A stretch of 11,468 nucleotides of DNA from DASSKF01 sp035690725 (GCA_035690725.1 DASSKF010000159.1:1-11468), one strand, 5' to 3'. Counted from the stretch's first letter, positions 1 through 7,076 are shown. Numbers and translations: made by a program. Notes: generated by a model from the letters alone, not told the origin.

Positions 1-205
1 GCAGCGTGCGCCCGGCGCGCACCCGCAGGCCGCCGGCAGTCACCTCCACCACCGCCGCCTCGGGCGCGTTCCCGACCAGCCGGCCCGCCAGTGCGGCCGC
101 CGCGCGGTCCGCCGGCCCCGAGCGGGGCACCCCGATCGCGGCCCAGCCGACCCGGCCGAGGTCCTGCACCGTGGCCAGCGGCCCGGGCGCGACGATCTCG
201 ATCAC
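1..205 (-). CDS. pxpC: 5-oxoprolinase subunit C (PxpC / biotin-dependent carboxyltransferase family), N-terminal part
   Basis: The first 68 codons are present; the rest lies beyond the left edge. The protein belongs to the KipA/PxpC family. With PxpA and PxpB it forms the ATP-dependent 5-oxoprolinase that opens pyroglutamate to glutamate in the cytoplasm. The N-terminus reads VIEIVAPGPLATVQDLGRVG and continues with GVPRSGPADRAAA, which are the characteristic opening motifs of this family, followed by LVGNAPEAAVVEV. The start is GTG at 205-203. It overlaps the pxpB stop by four bases (GTGA), which both fixes the start and implies translational coupling. It is the last gene of the three seen in the operon. 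Function is inferred from family and operon context; the C-terminal part cannot be checked here. Confidence 0.9.
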   Translation of the reverse strand, partial: MIEIVAPGPLATVQDLGRVGWAAIGVPRSGPADRAAAALAGRLVGNAPEAAVVEVTAGGLRVRAGRTL

Positions 206-810
206 GCCGGCCGGAACCGCACCCGAGTGCCCGGCGTGAGCAGGGCGGGACGCGGACGGTCGAGATCCCACAGCGCGGCGTCGGTGCGGCCGAGCAGTCG
301 CCAGCCGCCGGGCGACTCCCGCGGGTAGACCCCGGTGAACTCCCCGGCGAGGCCGACCGCGCCGGGGGGCACCTTGGTCCGCGGGGACGTCCGCCGCGGG
401 ACGTGCAGCCGGGTGTCCTCGCCGACGAGGTAGCCGAAGCCCGGCGCGAACCCGCAGAACGCGACCGTCCACTCCTGGGCGAGGTGGGCCTCCACCACGC
501 CGCGTTCCCCGAGGCCGGTCAGCTCACCCACCTCGCCCAGGTCGGGACCGTCGTAGCGCACGGCGAGCTCGGCGTGCCCGGCATCGGCGCGCATCCCCGG
601 GGCGACGGGCAGCTCGGTGATGCGCCTCTCGATGCTGCCGAGCTCGGCCCGGGCGGGATCGGTCCGCACCAGGAGGGTGCGCGCCGCCGGCACCACGTCG
701 ACCACCCCCTCGAGCTCCGCGTCCTCGAGGGCGGCGAACAGCCCGAGCACCTCGTCGAGCTCGTCGAGGTCGACGAGCAGCGCGTCCGTGCCGCATCGCT
801 TGATCCTCAT
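202..810 (-). CDS. pxpB: 5-oxoprolinase subunit B (PxpB / KipI family)
   Basis: A 202-residue KipI/PxpB-family subunit of cytoplasmic 5-oxoprolinase, close to the usual length. It opens with CGTDALLVDLDEL (residues 6-18). It carries the family signature in the C-terminal half: CGFAPGFGYL at 119-128, PRRTSPRTKVPPG at 138-150 and YPRESPGGWRLLGRTD at 162-177. The same family includes Bacillus KipI, an inhibitor of the sporulation kinase KinA, but next to pxpA and pxpC the metabolic role is far more likely. The ATG at 810-808 overlaps the pxpA stop (ATGA, 807-810), so translation is probably coupled. An in-frame upstream extension to about 936 is open, but it lies wholly inside pxpA and is Arg/Gly-rich nonsense, so I rejected it. 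Confidence 0.93.
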   Translation of the reverse strand: MRIKRCGTDALLVDLDELDEVLGLFAALEDAELEGVVDVVPAARTLLVRTDPARAELGSIERRITELPVAPGMRADAGHAELAVRYDGPDLGEVGELTGLGERGVVEAHLAQEWTVAFCGFAPGFGYLVGEDTRLHVPRRTSPRTKVPPGAVGLAGEFTGVYPRESPGGWRLLGRTDAALWDLDRPRPALLTPGTRVRFRPA

Positions 811-1580
811 CCGCCGGCCGCGCCCTCTGTGAACGCCCGCACGACGACGCCGGCCTCCTCGAGCGCCTCGCGGACGGCGTGGGCCGACGCCACGGCACCG
901 GGGGTGTCGCCGTGCAGGCACAGCGACCGGGCCCACACCCGCACCGTGCTGCCGTCCGTCGCCTCCACCGCCTGCTCGGTCACCATCCGGACGCAGCGCC
1001 GGGCGATCGCCTCGGCGTCGTGCAGCACCGATCCCGGTTTGCGGCGGGAGGCGAGCGTCGCGTCCGGTTCGTAGGCGCGGTCGGCGAACGCCTCGGGCAC
1101 CACGGTCAGCCCTGCCTCCCCCGCCAAGCGCAGGAAGACCGAGCCGGGCAGCCCGAGCACGGGCAGGCGGTCGTCATACTGACGGACGGCCGAGACCACC
1201 GCCGCGGCCTGCTCCTCGTGGTGCACGATCGCGTTGTAGAGCGCGCCGTGCGGCTTGACGTAGCGCACCCGGCCACCCTCGACGCGGGCCAGGGCCTCGA
1301 GGGCACCGATCTGGTAGAGAAGGTCGTCGACCAGCTCCTCCGGCGGCACGTCGATGAACCGACGGCCGAAGCCCGCGAGGTCGCGGTAGCCCACCTGGGC
1401 GCCGATCGCGACGCCGTGCTGGAGCGCGCCCGCACAGGCACGGCGGAGGACCCCGGGGTCTCCGGCGTGGAAGCCGCAGGCCACGTTGGCGCTGCTGACC
1501 ACCTCCAGCAGGGCGTCGTCGTCCCCGAGCGTCCAGCGCCCGAAGCTCTCACCGAGGTCGGCGTTGAGGTCGATCCGCAC
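807..1580 (-). CDS. pxpA: 5-oxoprolinase subunit A (PxpA, LamB/YcsF family)
   Basis: A 257-residue LamB/YcsF-family protein, the usual length. It is the subunit thought to carry much of the 5-oxoproline-opening chemistry with PxpB and PxpC. Visible family motifs are DLNADLGESFG (4-14), ANVACGFHAGDP (31-42), VKPHGALYN (108-116), EAFADRAYEPD (163-173) and CLHGDTPGA (221-229). Their conserved Asp, His and Glu residues fit the proposed active site. The start is GTG at 1580-1578. It is supported by an excellent Shine-Dalgarno sequence, GGAGGTGA, read on the minus strand at 1594-1587, six bases upstream. It is the first gene of the pxpABC operon and is divergent from menE across a 73-base gap. 5-Oxoproline forms spontaneously from glutamine and glutamyl peptides, so a scavenging or damage-clearing role is expected. 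Confidence 0.95.
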   Translation of the reverse strand: MRIDLNADLGESFGRWTLGDDDALLEVVSSANVACGFHAGDPGVLRRACAGALQHGVAIGAQVGYRDLAGFGRRFIDVPPEELVDDLLYQIGALEALARVEGGRVRYVKPHGALYNAIVHHEEQAAAVVSAVRQYDDRLPVLGLPGSVFLRLAGEAGLTVVPEAFADRAYEPDATLASRRKPGSVLHDAEAIARRCVRMVTEQAVEATDGSTVRVWARSLCLHGDTPGAVASAHAVREALEEAGVVVRAFTEGAAGG

Positions 1581-1586
1581 CGGTGC

Positions 1587-1594
1587 TCACCTCC
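1587..1594 (-). promoter_or_regulatory. Strong ribosome binding site of pxpA
   Basis: On the minus strand this reads GGAGGTGA, a full-length match to the 16S rRNA anti-Shine-Dalgarno, six bases before a GTG codon. It settles the pxpA start. It contrasts with menE on the other strand, which has no such site. Confidence 0.8.
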
Positions 1595-1618
1595 ATCCGG
1601 CCGGCCCGCGGCCCACAC

Positions 1619-1646
1619 TCGACACCGTAGCCGCACCGGCTAGCGT
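1619..1646 (+). promoter_or_regulatory. Probable leaderless promoter of menE
   Basis: TCGACA at 1619-1624 (one mismatch to TTGACA) and TAGCGT at 1641-1646 (TANNNT pattern) are separated by 16 bases. The GTG codon of menE begins after seven more bases, almost exactly where transcription should start. No Shine-Dalgarno sequence precedes the GTG. Together these suggest an mRNA that begins at or within a base of the start codon, a common arrangement in actinobacteria. The element is seen in sequence; its use is inferred. Confidence 0.5.
1624..1629 (-). promoter_or_regulatory. Possible -10 box of the pxpABC operon
   Basis: The minus strand reads TACGGT, which fits the actinobacterial TANNNT pattern. 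It would put transcription start near 1617, giving a leader of about 37 bases that contains the strong ribosome binding site. No convincing -35 is seen, so this is a weak call. Confidence 0.3.
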
Positions 1647-1653
1647 GGCCCGG

Positions 1654-2826
1654 GTGACCGACCGCCTCGTCCCGCTCGCGGTGCCGCCCGGAGCGGGCGT
1701 CGCCGAGGTGGTCCCCGCCCTGCGGCTCGCCCTGGACGGCGACGGGCCGGCTCTGGCCCCCCACGCCGCCGAGGAGGTGCCCCCGGACCTGCCGGCCGGG
1801 GCCGACCTCCCTGCCGGGCTGGCCCTCGCCGTCGGCACCTCGGGGTCCACCGGCCGGCCGAAGCGCGCCCTGCTCACCGCTGCGGCCCTGCGCGCGTCCG
1901 CCGCGGCCACCCACGAGCGGCTCGGCGGCCACGGGCAGTGGCTGCTCGCCATGCCCGCCCACCACATCGCCGGACTGCAGGTGCTCGTCCGCAGTCTCTT
2001 GGCCGACCGGTCCCCGGTGGTCCTCGACCGCACCGCGCACTTCACCCCCGGCGCGTTCAGCGCCGCCACCGACCGGCTCGAGCGCGGCGGGCGCCGCTAC
2101 ACCGCGCTCGTCCCCACCCAGCTCGCCCGGCTGCTCGCCGACGAGACCGGTCGTCGCGCGCTCCTGCGGTATGACGGTGTGCTGGCCGGCGGGGCCGCCA
2201 CACCCGGGCGGCTCCTCGAGGGGGCGGTCGACGCGGGCGTCCGGGTGCTGACGACCTACGGGATGAGCGAGACCGCGGGCGGCTGCTTCTACGACGGGAG
2301 GCCGCTCGCGGGGGCCAGGGTCCGGTTCGACGACGCCGGCCGGGTCAGCCTGGGCGGACCGATGGTCGCCCACGGCTACCTGGGCGAGCCGGAGCTCACC
2401 GCTGCCGCGTTCACCACCGACCCCGACGGGACGCGGTGGTTCCGCACCGACGACCTCGGCCACCTCGACGAGCACGGCGTGCTCCGGGTGGAGGGCCGAG
2501 TCGACGACGTCATCAACACCGGCGGCCTCAAGGTCGCCCCCCGCAGCGTCGAGGAGGCGCTGACCCGCCAGCTCCCGCACGTCCTCGAGGCCGTTGTCGT
2601 CGGCACGCCGGACCCCGAGTGGGGGGAGGCCGTCAGTGCCGCCGTCGTCTGCCCGGGCGGGCGGGCCGTGACGGTGGACGAGCTGCGGGCGGCGCTGCGC
2701 GGCATACTGCCCGACCACGCCCTGCCCCGACGGGTGGCGACGTGGGAGGCCATCCCGCAGCGCGGTCCCGGCAAGCCGGACCGCCGCGCCGTGCGGGAGC
2801 GCAGTGTTTGGCAAGATTGGACCTGA
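1654..2826 (+). CDS. menE: o-Succinylbenzoate-CoA ligase (MenE)
   Basis: A 390-residue ANL-superfamily adenylating enzyme. It converts o-succinylbenzoate, CoA and ATP to o-succinylbenzoyl-CoA in menaquinone biosynthesis in the cytoplasm. Motifs in order: P-loop VGTSGSTGRPK (60-70); MPAHHIAG (100-107); TYGMSE (201-206); RTDDLGHL (264-271), whose Asp should bind ribose; GRVDDVINTGG (281-291) at the hinge; and GPGKPDR (371-377) with the likely catalytic Lys374. It is shorter than general acyl-CoA ligases, as is normal for actinobacterial MenE. The start is GTG at 1654. A GTG three codons earlier is possible, but the -10 box position favours 1654. An open extension upstream to 1486 would run antisense through pxpA and is unlikely. 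menA follows two genes on, supporting the menaquinone role over another acyl-CoA ligase. Confidence 0.93.
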   Translation: MTDRLVPLAVPPGAGVAEVVPALRLALDGDGPALAPHAAEEVPPDLPAGADLPAGLALAVGTSGSTGRPKRALLTAAALRASAAATHERLGGHGQWLLAMPAHHIAGLQVLVRSLLADRSPVVLDRTAHFTPGAFSAATDRLERGGRRYTALVPTQLARLLADETGRRALLRYDGVLAGGAATPGRLLEGAVDAGVRVLTTYGMSETAGGCFYDGRPLAGARVRFDDAGRVSLGGPMVAHGYLGEPELTAAAFTTDPDGTRWFRTDDLGHLDEHGVLRVEGRVDDVINTGGLKVAPRSVEEALTRQLPHVLEAVVVGTPDPEWGEAVSAAVVCPGGRAVTVDELRAALRGILPDHALPRRVATWEAIPQRGPGKPDRRAVRERSVWQDWT

Positions 2827-2856
2827 CGACCACCGGGTCGCCGCGACCTCACGAGG

Positions 2857-2862
2857 AAGGAG
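2857..2862 (+). promoter_or_regulatory. Ribosome binding site of the PLDc_N-type gene
   Basis: AAGGAG lies six bases before the ATG at 2869. It is one of the few clear Shine-Dalgarno sites in the window and confirms that the short gene downstream is translated from this start. Confidence 0.75.
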
Positions 2863-2868
2863 TGGGCC

Positions 2869-3138
2869 ATGCTGCGCGTGCTCGTGCCGCTGGCGCTCCT
2901 CGCGCTGACGATCTACGCCCTGGTGGACTGCATCCAGACCGAGGAGGGCGACCACCAGCACCTGTCCAAGATGCTGTGGATCCTCATCATCCTGTTCTTC
3001 CCGCCGGTGGGCCCGATCGCGTGGCTGATCGCCGGCCGGCCGAACCGGCCGAGGCCGCGCAGCGGGCCGCCGCCGGACCACTGGGGCCGCACGCCCAAGG
3101 GCCCCGACGACGACCCGGACTTCCTGCGCGGCCTGTGA
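2869..3138 (+). CDS. Small membrane protein of PLDc_N (phospholipase D nuclease N-terminal) type
   Basis: An 89-residue protein with two predicted membrane helices, about residues 3-20 and 36-55, joined by a short acidic loop (QTEEGDHQH). A basic, proline-rich cytoplasmic-type tail follows. The pattern ALVDCIQ, then WILIILFFPPVGPIAWLIAG is the typical signature of the PLDc_N domain, which in cardiolipin synthases is the membrane anchor. Here it stands alone with no HKD catalytic domain, so it is not itself a phospholipase. The biochemical function is unknown. It sits 42 bases after menE and 54 bases before menA on the same strand, so it probably shares their transcript. A membrane-scaffold role near MenA is possible but is only inference. 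Confidence 0.85.
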   Translation: MLRVLVPLALLALTIYALVDCIQTEEGDHQHLSKMLWILIILFFPPVGPIAWLIAGRPNRPRPRSGPPPDHWGRTPKGPDDDPDFLRGL

Positions 3139-3192
3139 GCCGCCGCCCGATGCCCACCTCCCGCACGGAAAGCAGACTGAGACTCCACTTCC

Positions 3193-4074
3193 ATGGCCAC
3201 CTTCCACCAGTGGGTCGAGGGCGCTCGACCGCGCACCCTCCCCGCCGCCATCGCTCCCGTCATCGTCGGCACCGGCTCGTCCTACGCCATCGGCACGGCC
3301 AACCTCGGCTACGGCGTCCTCGCGCTGCTGGTCGCGGTCGGCCTGCAGATCGGCGTGAACTACGCCAACGACTACTCCGACGGCGTCCGCGGCACCGACC
3401 GCAACCGGGTCGGGCCGGCGCGTCTGGTCGGCGGCAAGCTGGCCACCCCCGGCAACGTGAAGCTGGCCGCATTCGGGTGCTTCGGCTTCGCCGCGCTCTG
3501 CGGCCTCGCCCTGATCGCGATGAGCGAGGCATGGTTCATGCTGCTGGTCGGGGCCGCGGCGATCTGGGCGGCCTGGCACTACACCGGGGGGTCACGTCCG
3601 TACGGCTACTCCGGCTGGGGCGAGGTGTTCGTCTTCATCTTCTTCGGTCTCGTCGCCACCCTCGCGACGACGTGGACGCAGTCCCACGCCCTCGACTGGG
3701 CCAGCCTCGCCGGAGCCGTCGGGGTGGGCGCGGTCTCCTGCGCGCTCCTCGTGGCGAACAACCTGCGCGACATCGACGGCGACGCCGCGTCCGGCAAGCG
3801 GACCCTCGCGGTCCGGCTCGGCGACGCCCGCAGCCGGCAGCTCTACGCGGCGCTGCTGGTCGTCGCGCTGCTCGCCGTCATCGGCAGCGCACTCGTGCAC
3901 TGGACCGCCGTGTTCGGCATCATGGCCCTCCCGTTCGCGTGGGTGCCGTACCGGCTGGTGCGCGGGGGCGCGACCGGGATGCGGCTCGTGCCCGTGCTCG
4001 CGGCGACCGGTCAGTTCCTGCTGGGCTACGGGTTCCTGCTCGGCATCGGGCTGTACCTCGCCAGCCGCTTCTGA
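3193..4074 (+). CDS. menA: 1,4-Dihydroxy-2-naphthoate polyprenyltransferase (MenA)
   Basis: A 293-residue integral membrane enzyme of the UbiA superfamily. It attaches a polyprenyl chain to 1,4-dihydroxy-2-naphthoate, giving demethylmenaquinone. The two Asp-rich, Mg-diphosphate-binding motifs are visible: NDYSDGVRGTD (59-69) and NNLRDIDGDAASGKRTLAVRLG, starting at residue 189. Between and after them are hydrophobic helices, consistent with the eight or nine of this fold. The N-terminal WVEGARPRTLPAAIAPV is a characteristic MenA opening and fixes the start at ATG 3193. The ribosome binding site is weak (GGAAAG, far upstream), and no clear promoter is seen in the 54 bases before it. The gene ends 19 bases from the convergent DUF4229 gene. 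Length and motifs make this a confident call over other UbiA prenyltransferases. Confidence 0.95.
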   Translation: MATFHQWVEGARPRTLPAAIAPVIVGTGSSYAIGTANLGYGVLALLVAVGLQIGVNYANDYSDGVRGTDRNRVGPARLVGGKLATPGNVKLAAFGCFGFAALCGLALIAMSEAWFMLLVGAAAIWAAWHYTGGSRPYGYSGWGEVFVFIFFGLVATLATTWTQSHALDWASLAGAVGVGAVSCALLVANNLRDIDGDAASGKRTLAVRLGDARSRQLYAALLVVALLAVIGSALVHWTAVFGIMALPFAWVPYRLVRGGATGMRLVPVLAATGQFLLGYGFLLGIGLYLASRF

Positions 4075-4086
4075 CGGGCCCCGTCA
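4072..4086. terminator. Possible short bidirectional terminator between convergent genes
   Basis: TGACGGG and CCCGTCA form a perfect 7-base inverted repeat around a single C. It starts at the menA stop codon and fills most of the 19-base gap to the convergent gene. There is no T-run on either side, and with a realistic loop only about five base pairs form. The position fits a terminator, but the structure is weak. Confidence 0.3.
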
Positions 4087-4093
4087 GTACTCG

Positions 4094-4363
4094 TCACTCG
4101 TCCTCGTCGTCCTCGTCGTCCTCGTCCGTGCGGGTGGCGTGGTCGCGCTGCTGGCGCACCGTCTGCCGCTGCTCGACGTGGTTGGCGAGCCGGCCGGCGA
4201 TCTGGTTGCGCTGCTGGGCGAGGGCGAAGTACGACGTCACCATCGACAGCACGCCGGCCAGCACGACGAGCACGAACGGGTGCATCTGCATCCAGGGGAT
4301 GAACCACAGCAGCAGCAGGAACGCGACGAAGATCAGCAGCCGCATCAGGCTGTAGCGGACCAC
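4094..4363 (-). CDS. DUF4229-type small membrane protein with acidic tail
   Basis: An 89-residue protein of unknown function that resembles the actinobacterial DUF4229 family: MVRYSLMRLLIFVAF opening, two membrane helices (about 6-23 and 28-48), then FALAQQRNQIAGRLA. A charged, probably coiled tail (QQRNQ to QQRDH) follows. It ends in TDEDDEDDEDE, encoded by a short tandem repeat. The start is GTG at 4363-4361, four bases after the ccsB stop, which places it as the last gene of the hemL-ccs operon. An internal ATG at residue 7 is a possible alternative, but it would cut the conserved N-terminus. Its position after ccsB hints at a membrane role linked to respiration, but nothing in the sequence shows an enzymatic function. 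Confidence 0.85.
   Translation of the reverse strand: MVRYSLMRLLIFVAFLLLLWFIPWMQMHPFVLVVLAGVLSMVTSYFALAQQRNQIAGRLANHVEQRQTVRQQRDHATRTDEDDEDDEDE
4097..4126 (-). repeat. Tandem GAGGACGAC repeat encoding the acidic C-terminus
   Basis: Read on the minus strand, this is GAGGACGAC-type 9-base units, a little over three copies, ending right at the stop codon. It encodes a pure Asp/Glu run. Such repeats can slip, so the tail length may differ between strains. Confidence 0.8.
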
Positions 4364-4367
4364 CTGC

Positions 4368-5384
4368 TCACATCCCCGAGTACGAGTGCATGCCGACGAA
4401 GTAGACGTTGACGACCATGTAGTTGACGAGGATGCAGCCGTAGCCGGCGAGCGCCAGGTAGGCGGCCTTGCGCTCGTTCCAGCCGCTGGTCGCCCGGGCG
4501 TGCAGGTAGGCGGCGTAGACGACCCAGATGACGAACGTCCAGACCTCCTTGGGATCCCACCCCCAGTAGGTCCCCCACGCCTGCTCGGCCCAGATCGCCC
4601 CAGCGATGAGGGTGAACGTCCACAGCGGGAAGGCCACGATGTGCAGCCCGTATGCCGTCCGGTCCAGCTGGCGCGACGACGGCAGCAGCTCGTGCACGTT
4701 CGCCCTGGGACCGCTCAGCTCGCTCGCGCTCAGCTTCTCGAGCCACTGCTGGACGAGGTAGAGGATGGTCACACTGAACGCGATGGTGAACAACGCGACC
4801 GACAGCGTGGCCACCGTGACGTGGATGACCAGCCAGAAGCTCTGCAGCGACGGCAGCAGCTGGCTCGCCTGGGTGTAGAAGACGGTGACCGAGAGGCCGA
4901 GCGTGAGCAGCACCGGCCCCGCGACGAACAGGCCGAGCCACCGTAGGTCGCGGCGCAGGCTGTAGCCGCAGAAGGCGAGCAGCACGAACGTGGCGCCGAC
5001 GTTGGCGAACTCGTACATGTTGCCCAGCGGCGGACGGGACACCGACAGCCCGCGCAGCGCGACGCACAGCAGCATCAGCAGCAGGGCCAGCCAGGTCAGC
5101 GACATGCCGGTGCCGGCCCACTGCCGCCGGCGGGCCGGCGAGGTGGCGGTCGCCTCCCCGCCGGGCGCGTCCTCGCGCACGGGTCCGGTGCCCGCACCGA
5201 CGCCCGCACGGACGTGGGCGCCGGCGCCGACGAGCGCGTCCTCGTGCACCGGCTCGGCCGCCTGCCGGCGCCGGGTGGTCGTGCCGGCCACGTCGACGGC
5301 GAAGGCGAGCATCGCGAGCGTCAGCACCACGATCGCCGAGTAGATGCTGTAGTTCGAGTAGAGGGCCAGCGTCTCGTTGGTCAT
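4368..5384 (-). CDS. ccsB: Cytochrome c biogenesis protein CcsB (CcsA/ResC family)
   Basis: A 338-residue polytopic protein, the haem-handling half of the system II cytochrome c synthase with ResB. The diagnostic tryptophan-rich haem-binding motif GTYWGWDPKEVW is at 271-282. Conserved histidines around it include His188, His248 and His333 (MHSYSG near the C-terminus). About eight membrane helices are visible, roughly at 12-33, 95-112, 126-141, 149-170, 183-210, 246-268, 281-297 and 309-331. Between helices 1 and 2 is a long Ala/Gly-rich hydrophilic linker (34-92) of low conservation. The ATG at 5384 overlaps the resB stop (ATGA, 5381-5384). An upstream open extension to 5684 is inside resB and is rejected. 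It should bring haem across the membrane for attachment to apocytochrome c, for example QcrC of the bc1-aa3 branch. Confidence 0.94.
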   Translation of the reverse strand: MTNETLALYSNYSIYSAIVVLTLAMLAFAVDVAGTTTRRRQAAEPVHEDALVGAGAHVRAGVGAGTGPVREDAPGGEATATSPARRRQWAGTGMSLTWLALLLMLLCVALRGLSVSRPPLGNMYEFANVGATFVLLAFCGYSLRRDLRWLGLFVAGPVLLTLGLSVTVFYTQASQLLPSLQSFWLVIHVTVATLSVALFTIAFSVTILYLVQQWLEKLSASELSGPRANVHELLPSSRQLDRTAYGLHIVAFPLWTFTLIAGAIWAEQAWGTYWGWDPKEVWTFVIWVVYAAYLHARATSGWNERKAAYLALAGYGCILVNYMVVNVYFVGMHSYSGM

Positions 5385-7075
5385 GCCCGTGAACCCGTCC
5401 TGCCTGACATGTCCGTCCTTCGTTCGATGGCGGTGAGGATGTCCTGCACCGCGCCGTCGAGCCGGGGGTCGTCGCCCTTGGCGAGCCCTCCGACGGTGAC
5501 CAGCGTACGTCGCGTCGACGCGTCGGCCGCCTCGCCCCCGGTCGGTCCGCCCCCGTCGGCGACCCGGACGAAGACCCGTCGCCTCCGGATCAGGAGCGAC
5601 CCGATCAGCCCGGCCAGCGCGGCGAGCGCCCCCCACAGGGCGAGCTGCTTGCCCGGCTGGTGCCGCACCGACAGCCCGGCCCACCGCTTGACGCCGTCGA
5701 AGGTGACCGAGCCCATCCCGTCCGGCAGCTGCCGGGTCTGCCCGGGGGCGAGCCAGAGCCGCAGCGGGTCACCGTTCTTGCCCGTGAGCTGGGTCATGTC
5801 CCGGGTGTCGAGGGTGTAGACCGACTGGGGTCGGCCGCCCGGGAACAGGGTGCCCTCGTAGGCCCCGAGCGCGAGCCGGGGCCGCTTGGTGTCCGGGAAG
5901 CCCGAGGTCGGCCCGAGCTCGTCGTCGATCCTGCCGGTGGGCAGGAAGAACCCGAACAGGCCGAGTTGCTCGGGGCTCGCCGCCGGCACCTTGACCGCGC
6001 CCACCGACTTGTAGTTGTTGTCCTGGGGCAGGAAGGGCGTGGCCTGGCTGTAGAGCACCTTGCCCTGCGCGTCGCGCACCGTGATGACCGGCGCGTAGCC
6101 GTTGCCGAGCAGGAACACCGACGCGTCCCCCATCCGCAGCGGCCCGTTGACGTCGAGCACCTGCCGCTGGACCGGCGCCCCCGGTTCGGCACTGGTCCGC
6201 GTGTATGCCGTGAAGTCCCGGGGCGCTCCGAACTGCGCCCCGCCTGCCCGGTCCTCGAACGTCACGTGCAGCTGGTCCACCCGCACCGACCAGGGCACGA
6301 AGCCACCGGTGTCCACCCAGGCGCCCGGGTCGAGCGTGTCGTAGGACGACGCGGTGTTGGAGAAGGTCTGCCCCGCGGGGACGATCACGTCGCCGCGCCA
6401 GCCGAACAGGTGGCCCAGGGCGACCGCCACGATCACCACGACGAGCGCGATGTGGAACACGAGGTTCCCGGTCTCGCGCAGGTAGCCGCTCTCCCCGGAC
6501 AGGGTCGGCCCGGACCCGCCCGTCGACGGCCCGCCCTCGTCCCGGCGGACCCGGAACCGCTTGCCGCGCAACACCGTCCGAGCCACCTCGAGGACCTCTG
6601 CGGGAGATCCGTCCACGGTGGCCTCGGCGTGGGCGGGGAGCCGATCGAGCCGGCGCGGCGCCCGTGGGGGCTGGGCCCGCATGGCGCGCAGGTGCAGCCG
6701 GGAGCGCGGGACGATGCAGCCGACGAGCGAGATGAGCAGCAGCAGGTAGATCGCCGCGAACCACGGCGCCGAGTAGACGTCGAAGAAGCCGAGCCGGTCC
6801 AGCCACGGGCCGATCGTCTGGTGCTGGTCGAGGTAGTCGGAGACCCGGGACGCGTCGATGTTGCGCTGGGGCCAGATCGACCCCGGCACGGCGGCGATCG
6901 CGAGCAGCAGCAGGAGGAACAGCGCGGTCCGCATGCTGGTGAGCTGCCGCCAGCACCAGCGGAGCATCCCGACGGGCCCCAGCCTCGGGAGGGCGACCTC
7001 CTCGCGGGGGCGGGTGTCCATGCCCTCCTCGGGCCGGGCGCTCTCGCGGACCTTGTTCGTGGGCGTGGGGCTCAC
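5381..7075 (-). CDS. resB: Cytochrome c biogenesis protein ResB
   Basis: A 564-residue ResB/Ccs1-family protein, the partner of CcsB in the system II cytochrome c synthase. It has the family plan. WCWRQLTSMRTALFLLLLLA (residues 40-59) begins helix 1, followed by VPGSIWPQR. Helix 2 (about 103-122) ends in the GCIVPRSR turn. Helix 3 (about 203-223, GNLVFHIALVVV) contains His208. A large extracytoplasmic domain spans about 228-475. The last helix (about 478-496) is followed by a cytoplasmic tail of about 65 residues. The start is uncertain. GTG at 7075 lies one base after the ccdA stop. ATG at 7021 (Met19) has GAGGAGG just upstream, although the spacing is short. The N-terminal 18 residues are not conserved-looking, so either is possible. 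It is coupled to ccdA before it and ccsB after it. Confidence 0.93.
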   Translation of the reverse strand: MSPTPTNKVRESARPEEGMDTRPREEVALPRLGPVGMLRWCWRQLTSMRTALFLLLLLAIAAVPGSIWPQRNIDASRVSDYLDQHQTIGPWLDRLGFFDVYSAPWFAAIYLLLLISLVGCIVPRSRLHLRAMRAQPPRAPRRLDRLPAHAEATVDGSPAEVLEVARTVLRGKRFRVRRDEGGPSTGGSGPTLSGESGYLRETGNLVFHIALVVVIVAVALGHLFGWRGDVIVPAGQTFSNTASSYDTLDPGAWVDTGGFVPWSVRVDQLHVTFEDRAGGAQFGAPRDFTAYTRTSAEPGAPVQRQVLDVNGPLRMGDASVFLLGNGYAPVITVRDAQGKVLYSQATPFLPQDNNYKSVGAVKVPAASPEQLGLFGFFLPTGRIDDELGPTSGFPDTKRPRLALGAYEGTLFPGGRPQSVYTLDTRDMTQLTGKNGDPLRLWLAPGQTRQLPDGMGSVTFDGVKRWAGLSVRHQPGKQLALWGALAALAGLIGSLLIRRRRVFVRVADGGGPTGGEAADASTRRTLVTVGGLAKGDDPRLDGAVQDILTAIERRTDMSGRTGSRA

Positions 7076-7076
7076 C

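Noticed and set aside
2807..2820. Possible promoter TTGGCA with AAGATT at the end of menE
   Set aside because: The two boxes overlap rather than being spaced 16-18 bases apart, and no -10 box is found at the right distance from TTGGCA.
2835..2849. Small hairpin GGTCG-CCG-CGACC after menE
   Set aside because: It has only five base pairs, no T-run follows, and the next gene on the same strand starts 20 bases later, so a terminator is unlikely.
3173..3184. CAGACT or GAGACT as a -10 box of menA
   Set aside because: Both lack the initial T of TANNNT and have no -35 partner; menA can be explained by transcription from menE.
1549..3579. A 676-residue open frame on the minus strand across menE and menA
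   Set aside because: It runs antisense to menE, the PLDc_N gene and menA. It is a low-complexity Gly/Arg/Ala product of high GC and matches no family motif.
2436..4355. A 639-residue open frame on the plus strand, out of frame with menE and menA
   Set aside because: It is an Arg/Pro-rich frame overlapping three real genes, with a poly-Ser run made by the acidic-tail repeat.
5769..6956. A 395-residue alternative frame inside resB
   Set aside because: It is on the same strand but shifted in frame; composition is Ala/Arg/Pro nonsense, while the resB frame has clear family motifs and membrane helices.
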